64,000 bases of DNA from Amblyornis subalaris (Eukaryota; Chordata; Aves; Passeriformes; Ptilonorhynchidae), in NCBI GenBank assembly GCA_018881555.1, contig JACAXG010000092.1:1000809-1064808 (forward strand), read 5' to 3'. Made by a program: the position numbers and the translations under genes. Position 1 is the stretch's first letter, and every line of letters starts with the position of its first letter. This document shows, one piece after another, positions 9,844 through 22,713 of the stretch. The notes under the pieces are model-generated. The model was given only the letters and a program-made list of their open reading frames with translations, searched no databases and was not told the DNA's origin.

Positions 9844-12252
9844 ACTTTTTTTCCCCAGCTTTCATGCTATGTGACTTCTGAAGGGAATATAACACAGATT
9901 TAGAGCAAGCAAACAAATCGATGCAGTGTACAATGATTGTAAAATCATGAAGATTCTGGAAAGTTTAGCTTTATAAAAGATGACAAGAAGGGCTTGCAAA
10001 TANATTTTTGTTAAGTATTTTGCAAATTTTAGTTAGGAATTGCACAAGGAAGGACACAGAATATCACAAAAGTANGGGACAGGAGGCATATGGCAAGTTA
10101 CTAAGGGACCTTACTATTTGATCAAAACCAGGAGCAGAATAAAAAAAATTTCTCGCAGAAAATTTTAGGGATAGAAATTGTTCTTTAACAAGCAAATAGC
10201 AAAAAACTTTATCCATATCCAAAATCAACTCCTTGTGATGTCAAGAGCACTGCAGATTCATTTTATGTATGACTTAGTCTTTATATCAACATGTGACACT
10301 AAATGACTCTGATATTATAATTATAGATGGTTTCCATAGATATATGGAAAAAGACTGACATATTATGGTAAATATTGAATTACATTGAAAATGCACTGAA
10401 GTGTAAATTTTCAGATGACTACATTTATTTTAGAGATTTACATAGAGGAAAGACAAATAGAAGGTTTTGTAAAATAATAAACTCATGTATAAAATACTGT
10501 GTTAAACAGAATATGAAAATAAAATGCTTCCACTTTCAGTACTGAAACTTTTGCCCACTGAATTGAAAGGCTCAAGTGCTAATCTTCTCTGTCCCAACAA
10601 ATCATTATGCCTTGTTTGCCATTACTGAAATGTGGAGAGAGAAAAAGTAGTAGCACAGATAGATCCACAGTGAAAAACATAACCCAATGGCCAGTATTCT
10701 TCTAGATGCCATTTGCTTTCCAAACTAAACTTTATTAAACAGAAGGAAACCAACCAAATGTATGTTTTCAGTATGCTTTAGCATTTTTGGTTTTCTAACT
10801 ATTTTCTTTTGAATTATTATTGCAATTATCCATCTTCATTATTGCCATTATTTGTCAGCTATTCATTAGTATTTTTCCAACATTTTCTTAATTGTTTGTG
10901 TACTTGATTCTAAACACATTTCAAATAAATCAGCATTAGAGCTAATATAAACCGCAGTGGGCTTTGGAGAGGGCACTCTTATGCCTAAGTTCTCAAAGTG
11001 ACAAGAACAATTACGGACAAACATCAACATACATGCACAGCTTAAACTTTTAAACAGATAGAAAAGAATCACATTATACATTTCACTTCAACAAATGAAC
11101 TTATGTTACCTAATGCAGATGGGGGTTAGCCCTCACCCAAAAGTCCTGCATTCCCTGGAATATGAAAATTCTTTACACTAACACTGGTTAACAGCAGTTA
11201 AGCAAGAATGAATCTGAGTTGGCACACAGGACTTCTTAGAGATCATTATGTGACAACACCTAAAGAGAATGCTGAAATGATATTGTGTCTGCAGTACAGC
11301 TACATTAAGGTAAAAATATATTTATCCATTTGGAAATAGTATGCTTTCTCTTAAATTGTCCCATCACATAATGTCATTGGTTCACCTCAACTTATCAAAC
11401 TTAGAAGGCAATTAAAATGAATTTTTTAGAAACATGTGGTATGTGAACATAAATCCATCTTTCTTCAAGTGGATACCACCATCACAATATATCTTTAGAA
11501 CAGAATACCACGTAATAAATGTCTATCACAAATATCAGTACCTTTTCTCACACTCTGGAAAGCAGTGAAATGTTGAGCATTTGCATTAGTGCAACACTTG
11601 TTTCAACAGAGAGTGAGAAACCTCGAAAAGACATTAAATGGGACTCCATTCAGTTACTGAATAATCTTACATGTAATCCAACACAAACCTGAAAAGATAA
11701 CAAATAACGAATACTGAAGAAATTATTCTATAACATTACCACATGGTAGTACTACTCCATCATCCACTGGAAGTCATTAAAAAGGTTACAGTAAATAGTA
11801 CACCATGTTCCTGTGAACAGAATAGAGTTTGTTGTTGTTTGTCAATAAAAATAAAACTTTTCAAAGTCTGTTTTATTTCTGGATTTTGTTTAAATATTTC
11901 TTAATTGCTTATGAAAAGTTTGCATCAAAAAGACTGGCTGCATTCTGNGGGTAATCAACAAGAGTCAGAATCCATCTTTTATTGCTTTGAATGAAGACCA
12001 GACCTAAGAAAAAGTGTAATATGCACAAGGAGATACTGCAAAGTCTAAAGTGTCCTGGCTCAGTTACAGAATATCAGATTGTATAACAGTTGATTTTGCA
12101 GAAATAGAAGCAAAATCTCCAACTTCTTTTTTCTTGATCTAGCTAATGTTGCTAATGTCTCTCCCTTAAAATGAGTACATTTCAAATAAAACCAAAAAAA
12201 ACCCACAAAAACCAAAACAGTAAAAAAGAACCACTCAGCACATCACAATTCC

Positions 12253-12271
12253 TTTTTTTTTTTTTTTTTTT
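12253..12271. repeat. Poly-T run
   Basis: Nineteen uninterrupted T residues. No CR1, SINE or processed-transcript body is recognisable on either side. Confidence 0.9.
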
Positions 12272-15200
12272 GTGTTGATTGGGGTTTTTTGAGCTGCTCA
12301 AGGGATCTTGCATTTGCAAGTATGTCCTGCTAGTCTTGAGGTTCCAATTCCACGTTTCCTATAGGTTTACTCTTTAAAGTGATTCTAATGTACAGAATCA
12401 TTGTGAAGACCAAGCCTATTCAGTCAAGAGAAAACTTGGTGAGCTTTAAGCCAAAAGATTTGGTGGTTCTAAAGTAGAAAGAGAAGGATTTTTCTCTACA
12501 TCTATTATAAAATGCTACATTACGCTTTTTAAAAATAATCTGTTTCCTTCTGTATTAATCCAGTTTTATACTCATACAATTGCTCATGTCCTCTAATGTT
12601 ATTTTAGGTGATGTGTNTACTTTAGAAGAATATATTTTATGCTGGAAAATATATTAAATAAACTAAATAAGTCAGTAATTGTCTGTCCACATCAATACAG
12701 ATGTAGNTCATGCGATTTAACTATTGGTTTGAATTATTGATTTCTTGCTTAGATTAACCAACTGCTCCATAATCACTTGTAGAGCTAATACATTATAATT
12801 AGAGGATGAGATATGTAATGGAGATTGGGCTCATCAAACAATTATGCTTCTCAGTTTGAAAGATATTAAAGTGTTTCCCACCTAATGGGTGAAAAAGGAC
12901 ANAATTTATAATAATATCTTTCTCATTTGAAATTGTTTCATTATGTAAAGAAAAATTGTTTGCACATTCTCCTTTGTGTNTGAAAGGAAGAAATTCTCTT
13001 CTGTTTGATCAGAGTTTATCCGGATAATCTGTAACTGCAGTACTGAATAGGAAGCCTTCCAGAAAGAAGCATCTTATTCCCAAACTCCACTTTCCAGATG
13101 TTTATAGTGTTCTATATTCTGTCTGTGTGGAATGCTATCCAGAGAACGATGGATTTTTCTTTCCTTCTTGTTGTTTCACTGCACAGTGTTGGCCTTTTGA
13201 TTTACTGTTCCATCAAAGCAAAGTGTCACTACTGGAAAAAAGACTAAATGAGAGAAATGTTTTTAGCATGACTGACACAATGTGTCTGTAATGCTCAGAG
13301 CTCTTCAGCTCTGTTGGAAAAAAAAGGCACCGATAATCCATATCCAGTTAATCTAATCTTGATTTTGCCTATCGAGAAACTATTAACAGTGTTTCACAAT
13401 TTTAAATTGAATTTACACATGAAAAGCATGTATAAGATATAAAAATATATAGATGATAATATTATAATACAAGTTCCTGTGCTCATATATAGTATCCNAT
13501 GGAAATTTCATAGATTTTGTAAAAAAATCAGCCGTAATTAAAAAATCTGACAAAGNACCCATGAATTTTATTGAAAATTTCAAAATTAAAACTGCTATTA
13601 AAAAGCATTTAGTTCCTAACAGTACAGAATGTAGAACTTTGCATCAACTTACAAAGCAAACCTATCTGTAAAAACTAGAACAATGGAGAAGGCAAAAGTT
13701 CCTTGATAAATTAGTTAATGGATGGGAAACATGCATATGCAAGATAAGTGAAAAAATACTGAAATTTAAAAGCCAGTTATTAGTTTTCAAGCAGGATTCC
13801 GTATCACATTCCTTCTATTTTTCCACGGTTTTCATCGTTTCTGTAACATTTTCANATGGAAGGGAGTAAATAACAGAGGGTGAAGAATTAAAGGAGAAAT
13901 AGAAATGAAAGTTGTGTTTAATTTCTAAATGCTTTGGGTTTGTTCCTGTTGTATTTTTCTCTATCAAACAAAAAGAAATTTCCTCAAAAAATTTTGAGAA
14001 AGTAGAACATCAAGAGTTTTTTTCCTTTTCCAAAAAACTGCCAATAATACATTGTTACAACAATCACTTGTTCTTTCCNTTTTGGTTTTTGTTTAAGCAT
14101 CTTGGAGTTCAGTCAGCTGGAATTCATAACTATATTCTGGATAAACATTTTCATTCTTTCATGGAAGATACTCATAATTCAAGCTTAACCTGAATATAAG
14201 AATATGAATTCACTTCTGAGAAGCATGTAACTTCTTGACCNGAAAAGTATATCATAAATTTATGGTGCATGGTACAAACATGGATATATTAATAGATATG
14301 CAGTATAATTAGACAGGTTGTATAGCAAACCAGATAATAATTTTTAACTTTTTACACTTCTATAAGGAGACATTATGTTCATAATTAAAATCTGAAACTG
14401 GTTAATTAGAATCTAACAAATTAATTATCTCCAAAGAATTTACCCTGAGATGATGTGGTATTTCATATTTTGAATAGCCTAACTATTGATAGTCTAAATT
14501 TATTTATTTTGTGTGTGTATACAACAATGTAGTGTGATAGTATAANATATATCTGTTGTGCTATATTTGAAAAAAAACAGAGTTCATTCAGTGTGGGCAT
14601 GGAATCAGATCTGCTTTTTTACATGAGATAGAAGAGAAATATTGAAAAAAATGGAGTCTCTCTACAGGTACTGAATACAAGTTTTACAGCTTGCAGTGTC
14701 AAACAATAAAAAGAACCCAAGGCACAAATGATAGAAAGAGACATAAAGACTAGCAAATCGGTGTTCTATATTAGCAATAGGACTAAAGTTAGTAATGGTT
14801 CTCTATTTAGTGGAATTTTAAAACTAGCAAAAATGACTCTGAGAAGGGCCTAAGTNTTGAATGCTTTTTTGCATGCAAGTCTTTTTCAGCCTTAAATAAA
14901 AAGGTCAGTTTAAATCAGACATTTAATGCCATAAAAATCAGAGGAAAAAAGGGCACCAACACAGTATTAGAGACAAAGGATAAGATCTTAAATTTGATAG
15001 AAAAAGAAAGGTTAGAGATTATTTAGGAAAGGCTCCAATTTATTCAAGTACCATGTAACTTGCTCTTTCTTTATTCAAGTGTTATNGTGCTCTATTGTAG
15101 TTGCATATATTGTGATTGTCATCTGAATATTTTGTGAAACAAATCAATGTAAAAATATTACAGTTATCTGCAGGACCTGACAAATTTTGTTCTAGACATG

Positions 15201-15878
15201 TGCAGATCTGGCTGCAGCAATCTCAGATTTGCTAAAAGTTATCTTCAGTAGTCCATTGTATTGAAAACACAACAAAGATAAATTTGGGTCTTCAGGGAAA
15301 AATGAAAGGGTTAGAAATGTAAATCAGCAAAATCATTTTTCCCCTCAGAGATATAAAATTTGCAGGTATCTGCAAGGAAACAACAATCCCATGAACTGAA
15401 AAAAGCAAATCATATACCATGTTTTCCTTCCTAATGTGATAACATGCATTCTGAACAGAAGCAACAGTTAAGATATCTGGGCTGCAATAAACATTTTAAT
15501 TCCTTTGGATTCTATATTTAATAAGCAAGTTAGGAAAACAGTCTCTAGGTTGATTCACTAAGAACCGGCCACAGAGGTGGATAGAGAGAAATTACCTGTT
15601 ATGTCCAAACAAAAAGATAGGCAGAACAGAGTTTCACTGGCATTTGATGTGAATCCATTTGTACCTCAATTGAAATAAACAATAACCATATTTTGGAAGT
15701 CAAAACTGAATTCAGTGACATTCCAAGGCTAGATTTGAATTTGTCAAGTCNGAGATTGTCAAGAGACATGCATACTTTTATAGTGACACAAGAAGTGAGC
15801 AGTTGTNCAGAAAAGATCTGTGGTTATAATAGATTACTAGATGGATATGAGTCAACAGTGTCATCCTGTTACTAAATA

Positions 15879-15891
15879 TGTGTGTGTGTGT
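15879..15891. repeat. Short (TG)n microsatellite
   Basis: About six TG units, followed by 'atatgtatg', in AT-rich surroundings. Confidence 0.8.
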
Positions 15892-16109
15892 ATATGTATG
15901 AATGCATTAGTAGGAAATAAAGAAATTAAATAGTCAATACCTTTGACTGAAAAACTGTTATAATTTTTGTACACTGCAGCTCAAGAAATTAGCAATCTAA
16001 TGAGTGCAGAAGAAAACAAAAAGCAGGGATCTAGAAATAATGGTCTACAGGAAAAGACGGAAAAATATTCCAGTGCTTATTTTAAAAAGTAGACAGGTGT
16101 TAAGGATAC

Positions 16110-16395
16110 AATAGCTGTTCTCAGATGCATAAAAGGCATCGAAGGGAATAATCTACAGTGAACCTGGATGAGTAAAATTATAATGGATTTTAGCTGCAAA
16201 AAGGAGGACTTAGGTTAGATATTAAAAAAAGCTTTCTAGTCATAACAATAGTAAAACATTGGAATAAGCTGTCTGGGGAGTCACCATAATTTAAGACCTT
16301 GCAAGAATATATATGTTGAAACTATTTGAATATAATTCATCCTTCTTTGAGCTATGCAGAATGATATAGATGACTTCTTGAGGTCTCTCTACAGA
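16110..16395 (+). mobile_element. Ancient CR1 3'-end fragment
   Basis: The sequence follows the CR1 order 'agatgcataaaaggc', 'gaagggaataatct', 'aggttagatattaaaaaaag', 'aaaacattggaataagctgtc', 'tggggagtcacca', and finally 'atgacttcttgaggtctct'. This is the CR1 3' UTR up to the block that precedes the terminal octamers. The central part is eroded and the octamers are missing. It resembles an old subfamily with an ancestral 'gacctcttgaggtccc' form more than the younger copies at 738 and 28655. Confidence 0.65.
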
Positions 16396-16399
16396 GGTT

Positions 16400-19300
16400 T
16401 ATTCTAAGATAGTCAAACATGAATAAAATCCACAATGGAAATATAAGGAATCATAAAATCAACNTCACTGCCAGAGCCATTTCTCTCTAATATCTATCAA
16501 AGTTTCTGTCACAATTTTTTTACCCATAATTTCATATAAAGCCACCATGGTGAAAAATGTTACCAATTAAACTAGGTAGCTTGGTAGGCATTTTAAAGAG
16601 GAAATAACTGAACCATCAAAATAAACCGATAATCAGGCAAGCATCAAGGACAATGATAGTATTAAATTTTTATAACTCTAGTATGAGTTAAAAGCAAATC
16701 TAAACATCAGGTTATGTATTCAGGGTGAAGAAAAAACTTGGCTTAGCCTTTGTACAAGAAAAGAAAAAGATACACCAGCATATTCCCAAACCAATATCTT
16801 CCTCTCAGGAGCCTGTGGCCAGCTGCTAAATCAGGTGCCTGTGGACTGCATCACTGTCCATGAAACCTTAAAACTGAAGGTATTACTTCAATCCTATCAC
16901 ATTTAGAAAGGATTNTTAGCTGAAATACAGCTCTCAGAGTATACGAGTACCTCCTTTGAACAAGGACAGGCTCAGCATACAAGCAACGTGGAACATCTCA
17001 GTGCATTTCTTAGCATGTTTGGCAGAGAGACAGGGAGACTGGGAAAAAGTCACCTTCATCTGGAGAGTGATTTTTCAGGCCTGTTTCAGTAATTCAAGAG
17101 AAGACACAACTAAACCCACAGAGTGATACACATTTCCCTTTTCCTTTGTGACCACCACAGTGCTGCAACTGCCACCTTGAGAAAGGAGTAGTAATTTCTC
17201 TCAGTGAAAGAAAGAAAGAATGCTTTGGTCAAACACACACCTTAGATCTATTTTCAGGATTTGTAAGAAACAACGCCTGAGTCTAAGTGAATCCCTGAAA
17301 AGACCGAACACATTCTTATCTATCAAGAGAGTACTTTGCAGTGAGTTTCCAGCAACAAGATACACTGGTTTGGTCAACCAATGCTCAAAGCAGACTCCTA
17401 GCAAGAGTGGTCTACCGGATTTCAAATGCCAGGTGATAAACCAGAAATATAACTGCTGACTGGACAGAGACAAGTGAAGCCATTAAAACTTTTAAGCTGT
17501 TAATCAAAGCCACTCAGCACTTTGTACAAATTTTGAAGACAGACTTACTGCACTTGCTCAGCTAACTTGTCTGGGCTAGTTTGTCACTTGACTGTGTGTC
17601 AGCTCTGTCTGGAGGAAGAGGGTACTTCCACTAATGGTGTACAGCAGTCTGGAGACCTGTCTTTAAGATCTGTGTTGGGAAAAACTCCTCATGCATACTT
17701 AAGTTACATGGTTCTTTTTAACTGAATTTTCAGCATAACGATTTTAAAAGAAAAGCTACAGCTTTGCCCACTGTTTTGCAACAAAACAATGCTAGGAAAA
17801 GTCTAACCTACAATATTTTTCTTGTACATCCGTGGACAGCTTTACTAAAGGTAAGAAGCTGGTCTATGNCAGAAAATGTTAAAAAACATACCTTTCTTCC
17901 CTTTACATCTCATACGGAAATGCTACAAGATCTGTATGATCTTCCTGTAATCAAAGCATATGTAACCGACTATTTCAAAGTAATTGATCACAAAAATAGA
18001 TTCTATCTAGAATATGACCTACTGGGTGTGATGATGTTACATGTAAAGAATAATAATTTTTTCATCATATTAGTAAAGACAACTGTCTCAGAACTGGAAA
18101 GGAAGTTTGTCTCAGTGACAAGCTGAAAAGAAATTGAATCAATCATGCTGAACTAGAGACAATAAAGCATAATATAGAGGCCTATGGTGTATGTAAATAT
18201 ACATTTACCATTTCTCAGAAGTCAGCTTATGCAGCTGCACTTTCTAGGTGATGATGAATAAAACAGCAAACCCTTTCCCACAAATGCACACAAAATGTTA
18301 TCTTTGTGATAGAAACATGTTTTGGAAAAAACAGGAGAAAAATGTGTGAATGAGAATTTTTTTTTTTCCCTGGTAAATTAATTAGTACTAAAAATGAAGT
18401 TATAAATTGCTTCCTACAGAATTTAATGGTTGTAATTGAGGACAGAGCCTGGTTTTTTTAAATCCCTGAAAAAAACCCAACCAAACTTGCAGAAAGGAAT
18501 TTTAAAAAAATATTTCACTCACATCTGTTTATTTATTTTTATCTTATGCTCTAAACTCCATTATACATTGAAGTTGATATTCACCCATCTGTTTTAACAT
18601 GAATGATTCAGTTCTTTCTAACATTTGTATGCAAATGGAAATACATAAATTACTAAGCATATTGGCATTTAAAACACTATATTATATGCAGTTAAAATTA
18701 TTTTGAACTTCTGCTATTACTCTTCTAGAAATGTGCATTATTCATCAAGTACAATTTTAAAAATCGATAGAATAGAGCTGCCAAAATCACCGTCTAAGCT
18801 ATATGATGGTCTACTGCAATATGCAGACAAAACTGTGTAAGTAAATTAGTTTTAGATAGAAACAGAAAATCAGCTTCTACCATCATGTTCCTACTACGAA
18901 CACAGGTAACACTTTATAGTCTCATATGATTTTTAAGCAGAACTATTAAGAAGCCATTTCATAATTTTCTTTGAGGCTGTTTATAAATTAGTTCCCCCCA
19001 CTTTAATCCCTTAATCACTGGCCTTTGGTGTTGTCATGCTAAAAAAAGATCATGTCGAGCTGTGGGTCTGACAATTACTGACTCTGGAAGAGCTTNGATT
19101 TAAATAATTTAGTATCAAGTACCAGGCATCTTGTTTGAACAACAGCAGATTTTAAACTGATTGTTTTCTAATGCTAAAGCAGGAAACTGATGAATAAAAT
19201 GATCCTGTTAGCACATTATGACTTGGTGTTTAGAAGTTAAAGTAATGTAGCTATGAGTTCTACACTTTATTTCCACAATTATGCGGGCAAGTATGTTTTC

Positions 19301-21368
19301 TAACAGTTTACTATTTGAGCCTTTTTAAATACCTTGAACTTTTCTTTGTCTCAGATATGCAGAAAAAGCAGGTTTTAAAGTATTTACTCTCACTGCTTAA
19401 GTGGTTAGAATTTCTTACAAATTTATAGCAAAATGCCACATGGTCCAAAAAAGCATAGATAGATAACACTCTAGAAAAGTCCAGAATGAATAGCCAGTTA
19501 AGGCAGGCTCATTTCTAAAAAAGGATGAGGGTTTCCTTGATTTGGGGCTTTTGTTTGTTTGTGTGTTTGTTTGTGCCTTTTGGATTTTTGTTTATTTGTT
19601 GTTTTTTGTTTATAGTCTTGTTTCCTTTATTTTTTTTTTTTTTTTTGCTTAATGATGCCCCAGCTTTCCTCAATCTAAATTCTTCCACCTAACAGCTGGT
19701 CAAATAAAGCAATTTTTTCAGTTTTGCAGTGTGAATTCTGGGGGAAATACAGGCATGTAGTATGTATGTTCATAAATCAGTGCAAGTTCATAAGTGATTC
19801 TCAGCAAAGCAATGCTGATGTAATGTCTAGTTTAAATAAAGGGTAGTGTAAATCTATTGAACTAACAACTGAACAATTAATTTTTGATCATTTCAATAGC
19901 TTCAATAAAAGAGTTTTTCTTTCCGACTTTGTATAACTTCTATTGTTAATACNGACAAGTTTTCTATCCTATATTAAGTTCTGATATGACAATTTTGACC
20001 TACATATATTTTAAAGTTTAAGATGATTCCTGGAGTGTAATTTAACTAATATAATACTATCAGCTTTATTATAATGTTATCTGTCATTGCATTAGTTGGT
20101 GATTAATTTGGAAAAAAGAATACAATACTGAAATATATCAATGCATGTGGCTTTTACAGCTGAAGTAGTTTACTCTAAAGTTCTAAAATGCTGCTTTAAA
20201 ACTGCCCATTTTAATTTTAGTTTTAAAACTTAGATTTCTTTGACTTGAAGTGTTGTACTTCAATCAATCACACAGAGCCATGTAATCTGAAATAGGAAGG
20301 AAAAAAAGGTGAAAAAATCCCAAGAGGTAGGAATGGTCTAGGCAAAGAAAGAACCAAAAAGCTTCATATATATGGAGGACAAGGGAGGGAAACTTAAGTA
20401 ACACTATATTATATATCTTCAAGCTAAAAATATTGCTGTTAAAAAAAAAAAAATCTCTTTTATCTCATGCCAAGGACTTGCAACTGAAAGGTATCACAGC
20501 AAAGAGAACAGCAATTCTTGTAGTAAATATCATACAAATGCTCTTAATTATGTATGAAGAAGGAAGCTTACCAATCTATTTAGGCATGATATGAAGCTGA
20601 AATTCCAGCCTGACAGTCTGGAACCAATGGAGGTAAGGTAACAGCTTATTCACAAGAGGTTACTTCCTGGCTGTCATCATGGCACTTAAAAGTAGAACAA
20701 TGAAAAGCAAACAATTCCAGAATTAAATCTTGTCAAAGCAATTAGAATTCACCGTGAAAAGGATGCTATCTAGTCCAAACTGAAAGATAAAGGAAGGNGA
20801 TACTGGAGAGGTGTTTTGATAATAATCCAAAATAACAGAAGTATAGGAGGGAGAAAGAGGGAGATGTGTCATATAGGCTTGAAGCAGAGCCCAAAATTCA
20901 AATCAATGGGCAACATAGAGAGCCCTTCTGCTGGGCCAACCATCATGAGCTGAGCTTTGGTCAAGTATCTGGAGAAGAGATTAATTGTAAAGACTACCAT
21001 TTGAAAGAACTTGCAAGTCTTGCNAATTTTGTACAATGAAAAATAAATGTAGAGGAAAAAAACCCAAAAGATTAGTCTAACTTCCCTTAAATCTAACATG
21101 ACATAGCAGATCTTTGAATGAAAATGCAGATATCAAGGAAGATTTTTCTCAGACTACATACCTGAAATTTTTTTTCTACATAGATGCTACCTCTAGAGCT
21201 GTAGTAGTATTAAGTACTATTAATTCTCCTTCTTTCAGCTTTAGAGAGTTAGAATTACATGTCTGCATTTTTTGTATCTATTTGTGAGTACAAAAAACTG
21301 GGAAACAGTTCAATAATAGAAAGTGAAGTTATTTAACCTCAGGACAAGTAACTTCATACAGAAAAAGG

Positions 21369-21371
<3 letters not shown>
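16400..21371. other. Repeat-poor AT-rich DNA
   Basis: No transposable element or gene recognised. The largest open frame (17764-18126, plus, 120 codons) has no recognisable domain, contains an N, and its length is compatible with chance. A T/G-rich stretch with TTTG units (about 19547-19618) runs into a T17 run at 19630-19646. A GAAA repeat of a few units is near 17207-17220. A13 lies near 20441-20453. Confidence 0.5.
19547..19646. repeat. T/G-rich low-complexity (TTTG)n plus poly-T
   Basis: Imperfect TTTG/TGTTT units ending in a run of 17 T. Low complexity only. Confidence 0.8.

Positions 21372-21440
<69 letters not shown>
21372..21440. repeat. Perfect (AAT)23 microsatellite
   Basis: Sixty-nine uninterrupted bases of AAT, flanked by 'gaaaaaggctg' and 'gtgaacatg'. 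This is the longest perfect simple repeat in the window and is likely polymorphic in length. Confidence 0.97.
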
Positions 21441-21441
<1 letters not shown>

Positions 21442-22459
21442 TGAACATGAATACTTGAAAAAATGTCTTACTAACTTTTCAATACAAGTTTTAAAAGTTA
21501 CTGCAAGTGGGGCTTTGGAACTGCAAATCCTACACTGCTTCCAGTTGAGCTCGTATTATCTCAGTAGCATGTTCTCCTTGTTGACTTTTGTAGGCAGAAG
21601 TTTTTAGTAATATGGAAGTTCTTATTGANCTTGTTAAGTACTAAACCATTTAGCAGTTATGCACGTCATCTTTATTATATCCTAATATCAAATGCATTGA
21701 CACAAAGTAGCCATTTTTGACCAAACTTAACACTGATCTCTTTGACTGAGCTTTTAATGAAATGAAACTTAATTTGATGAGTACTGTGCTGCACTGTGGG
21801 GTACTTGTATGTAGGTAGTTATGTAAGTGTCAGCTGATTTTTTATGTTGAATTTTATTGAAATAGGCCTGTTATCATTCCTAGTAATGAATCAGTACAGA
21901 CAGTAGAATTTATGAGCAATGGCTGAACATAGATCTGAAGAAGGAGAAATTGGTTTTAATTGCTGTGCCACAGAAAGTGGGAATCTTTTTATCTTTAATC
22001 TACACCTGTAATGTTAACATTTATATAAGCTATTTTTATGCTGCATATGCAATAATTATTTTTTATTTCATTCTAAAACAACATCCAAAATTACATATTC
22101 TTAAGCATTAATTTAATAGTTATAGTGGCTGTATTCATTCCTACAGTTTGGGAAAACATTAGCATAGGTTTACATTCATGTTCTTTTCAAGAAAGCTCTA
22201 AGACTTCTGTTTAAGTTTAGATGTGCACATAACTCTTATTTATATCAATAAGACATAATATATGTTTCAGTTTCTGAATGGGAATGAATTCCTAAATTGA
22301 TACCTTTAATTCCTAAGGATTCACTACTCTGATTATTGAAGTTAGAGGCAGAAGAAAGGAGCATCTTCTTCTTTTACTTGAAGAAAAGTACTTTTAAAAT
22401 TAAAAAGTTTTCATTTTGTTCTATTGAGCATTTACTGAGTTATACTCTCTTTTCAGTGG
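21441..22459. other. AT-rich DNA, no recognised feature
   Basis: Nothing beyond unannotated AT-rich sequence. The 68-codon frame starting at 22336 runs into the CR1 below and is not credible as a gene. Confidence 0.5.
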
Positions 22460-22713
22460 TGCCTAGTGACAAGACAAGAGACATCAGGGCACCAAGGAAA
22501 ACAGGAGTTTTCTCTGAACATGAAGAAACATTTTTACTGTGAAGGTGACTGACTGTCAACAAAAGTTGCCCACAGAGGTTGTGGAGTTTCCATCTTTGGA
22601 GATACTCAAAAACTGTCTGGACATTTCTCCTGGCTCTTGTTGGCCCTACTTTGGCAGAAGGATTGGACCTTCAGTGATCCCTTCTAACCCCAACTATTCT
22701 GTGATTCTATGAA
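22460..22713 (+). mobile_element. CR1 LINE 3' end, sense
   Basis: The copy starts near 'tagtgacaagacaagagaca' (the 'agtgacaggacaagagg' block) and continues through 'tttttactgtgaaggtgac' and 'ttgcccacagaggttgtgga'. It then passes 'tctttggagatactcaaaa' and 'ttcagtgatcccttctaacc', ending in 'attctgtgattctatgaaa' type octamers at about 22698-22712. This subfamily has the 'gttgtggagtttcc' variant. It is 5'-truncated, as usual. Confidence 0.88.

Larger units (their letters stand above)
6830..9850 (+). mobile_element. Long CR1 LINE copy (ORF2 body), interrupted by an LTR
   Basis: This is the longest repeat in the window. It opens with the region preceding ORF2 ('gttcacctgtctgaaaggggg' type block near 6870) and runs through the endonuclease domain (about 7040-7670) to the linker. 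A 606-bp LTR (7847-8452) interrupts it, and it resumes at about 8453 through the reverse-transcriptase domain to about 9843 ('ctggcactggtgaggcc'). CR1 similarity then stops, with no ORF2 C-terminal end, 3' UTR or octamer tail. Most CR1 copies lose their 5' end, so a copy that keeps the 5' part and lacks the 3' end has suffered a later deletion or rearrangement. Several smaller deletions and frameshifts are visible. Confidence 0.88.
9905..16109. other. Repeat-poor AT-rich DNA
   Basis: Over 6 kb of AT-rich sequence without an LTR, CR1 tail or open frame with recognisable domains. It contains a T19 run at 12253-12271 next to an A/C-rich stretch (12180-12235), and scattered single N positions. 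No exon could be supported. Its content may be intronic or intergenic. Confidence 0.5.

Noticed and set aside
12180..12271. Poly-T with nearby A/C-rich DNA as a reverse-oriented processed pseudogene tail
   Set aside because: No gene body or target-site duplication was visible next to the run. The same holds for the A/T runs at 19630, 42547, 50799 and 59242.
17764..18126. 120-codon plus-strand open frame
   Set aside because: No known motif, contains an N, AT-rich codon use like its surroundings, no splice or promoter context. Length is possible by chance in 64 kb.
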